64,000 bases of DNA from assembly GCF_000732725.1 (NCBI RefSeq), contig NZ_JPNB01000001.1, positions 744,001 through 808,000 of the forward strand, written 5' to 3'. Positions within the stretch are counted from its first letter, which is position 1. Every line of letters begins with the position of its first letter. Below, in pieces: positions 62,845 to 64,000 of this stretch. The position numbers and the translations under genes are program-made. Source of the stretch: Kineothrix alysoides (GTDB lineage Bacteria > Bacillota > Clostridia > Lachnospirales > Lachnospiraceae). The notes under the pieces were generated by a model. The model saw only the letters and a program-made list of their open reading frames with translations, did not search any database and was not told the origin of the DNA.

Positions 62845-64000
62845 ATGAAGAATTCAAAAAGTTTTATGGCTGTCATTTTATGTATGCTCATAGTCTTATC
62901 AGGCTGCGGAGCCCAAAATGGCACAGCGGCACCGGTAAACGATGTAGAGAGCAGCACACAGGAGGAAAGTGCAAAAAAGGAAATCACACTTAAAACAGTA
63001 AGTATGTTTGGTGCAACAGACCCCGCATTGGAAGTTTATAACCAAACAGTGGAACAATTTAAAAAGGATAATTCAAATATTAAAATAGTTGATGAATCTT
63101 CAGCATCTAATGAAGAGTGGAAGTCAAGAATAAAAGCCGACTTTGCAGTGGGTAATGAGCCGGATGTTATTTTATACTTTACGGATGCAAACAGCTATGA
63201 GTTAATAGAAAAAGGCAGTTTTGTGGATATCGAAACGATACGTAAAGACTATCCGGATTTTGTAGACCATATTTTCCCTCATACTTTTACAAACGCACCG
63301 GACGGAAAGCAATATGCCGTTCCCACACGCGGTTTCTATGAAGCATTGTTCTGCAACAAAGATCTTTTTGATCAATATAATCTGGAACTGCCGACAAGCT
63401 GGGATAAGCTTTTGACAGCGGTAGAAACATTTAATCAGAATGGTATCGTTCCTTTTGCAGTGAGCTTTTCCGATGTACCGCATTATATGATAGAGCATTT
63501 GGTCTTGGCCGCAGGCGGAATCGATGACCATAAGGCAGTACCGGCTTCACCGGATGAAATACCTGATAGCTGGATCACGGGTATGGAGCAGCTTAGGGTT
63601 CTGAATGATATGGGTGCATTTCCTGTAGACGTGAATGCTACTACTTATCCGTTGGTAGGAGAGATGTTTTATGGAAAACAGGCTGCTATGACAATTGACG
63701 GTTCCTGGTTCATGGGCGGTATTGAGGATAAGGAAAATGTTGTTGTTATGCCCTTCCCCTCAATGGTTAAGGAAAACAGTGAAGAAATAATAGCAGGGTT
63801 TACGAGCGGATGGTATATAACGAAAAAAGCATGGGATGACCCGGATAAACGCCAAGCATGTGTAGATTTCGTCGAAATGGTTTCTTCTCCTGAATTTTTG
63901 GCTAAGATCACTACAGTTGCACCATGTGAAATCCCTGTACCGTCAGATATGACCGTACTTGACCAGTCCGGATTCGATACTTTTGTAAATGCAGGAGAAA
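62845..64000 (+). CDS. Sugar ABC transporter binding lipoprotein, 3'-truncated by window end
   Basis: The frame is open from the ATG at 62845 (AGGAGG 8 bases upstream) to the end of the window, about 385 codons. The lipoprotein signal ends in the lipobox LSGCG with the cysteine near residue 22. The rest is a family 1 extracellular solute-binding fold (NQTVEQFKKDNSNIKIVDE, FAVGNEPDVILYFTDAN, AMTIDGSWFMGGIED). It is probably the first gene of a transporter whose permeases lie outside the window. A 7-bp hairpin (62802-62819) lies between it and the GH20-like gene. Confidence 0.93.
   Translation, partial: MKNSKSFMAVILCMLIVLSGCGAQNGTAAPVNDVESSTQEESAKKEITLKTVSMFGATDPALEVYNQTVEQFKKDNSNIKIVDESSASNEEWKSRIKADFAVGNEPDVILYFTDANSYELIEKGSFVDIETIRKDYPDFVDHIFPHTFTNAPDGKQYAVPTRGFYEALFCNKDLFDQYNLELPTSWDKLLTAVETFNQNGIVPFAVSFSDVPHYMIEHLVLAAGGIDDHKAVPASPDEIPDSWITGMEQLRVLNDMGAFPVDVNATTYPLVGEMFYGKQAAMTIDGSWFMGGIEDKENVVVMPFPSMVKENSEEIIAGFTSGWYITKKAWDDPDKRQACVDFVEMVSSPEFLAKITTVAPCEIPVPSDMTVLDQSGFDTFVNAGE

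Noticed and set aside
48134-64000. A prophage or integrative conjugative element covering the right part of the window
   Set aside because: No integrase, phage structural, relaxase or type IV secretion genes are seen; only one insertion sequence and metabolic or transport genes.

Overview
The window looks like a chromosomal segment of a low-to-moderate G+C anaerobic Firmicute, most likely a member of the Clostridia near Lachnospiraceae. This rests on AGGAGG-type ribosome binding sites, a CIRCE-controlled groESL operon, DUF815 and DUF5050 proteins, a folE-HD-folP-folBK folate cluster and RSH/ABC-F/Maf housekeeping genes typical of that group. The assignment is inference from gene content; no rRNA or tRNA gene was seen.  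Layout. 1-3062: two tandem ABC-2-type ATPase/membrane-protein pairs with a small GntR (YtrA-type) regulator between them. 3269-6097: tetrahydrofolate biosynthesis (folE, HD-domain protein, folP, folB-folK fusion). 6109-9801: a DUF5050 membrane-anchored protein, pheA and a DUF815 ATPase. 9861-14965: polyphosphate and nucleotide housekeeping (Ppx/GppA-HD, ppk1, maf, a Cof-type HAD phosphatase). 15049-18867: a small acidic protein ending in a terminator, a PHP-HAD fusion and an ABC-F ATPase. 19169-25547: two MFS transporters, a GDPD, a DUF3298-like protein, a diguanylate cyclase and an AraC regulator.  25667-33098 is a sugar locus: a LacI repressor and an alpha/beta hydrolase, then a binding protein, two permeases and a GH13 alpha-glucosidase, preceded by two copies of one palindromic operator. 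33314-37132: an MFS transporter and an unrecognised three-gene set (coiled-coil, helical, degenerate GGDEF). 37603-39616: CIRCE-groES-groEL. 40070-44066: VOC protein, apt, RSH (p)ppGpp enzyme and a metallo-beta-lactamase-fold hydrolase. 44202-47932: PadR plus HAAS membrane protein, then HxlR regulator, iron alcohol dehydrogenase and a UPF0303 protein.  48134-49901 is an intact IS30-family insertion sequence with a 14-bp target duplication, imperfect terminal inverted repeats and a helically phased array of seven TTACAAA units at its right end. After it come a heterodimeric ABC exporter pair (50384-54059) and a remnant of a ThrE-like exporter gene. The last 9.5 kb (54538 to the window end) is the most interesting part. 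It is a Gram-positive version of the functionally orphan E. coli yhf operon (yhfZ, yhfY, yhfU, yhfT, php, yhfX, yhfW), followed by a cytoplasmic GH20-like glycosidase and a sugar-type ABC binding lipoprotein that runs off the window. This association suggests that the yhf enzymes process an imported glycoside or amino-sugar conjugate.  Two families of structured intergenic repeats are scattered through the window. One copy lies between the binding-protein gene and the first permease gene of the GH13 locus.
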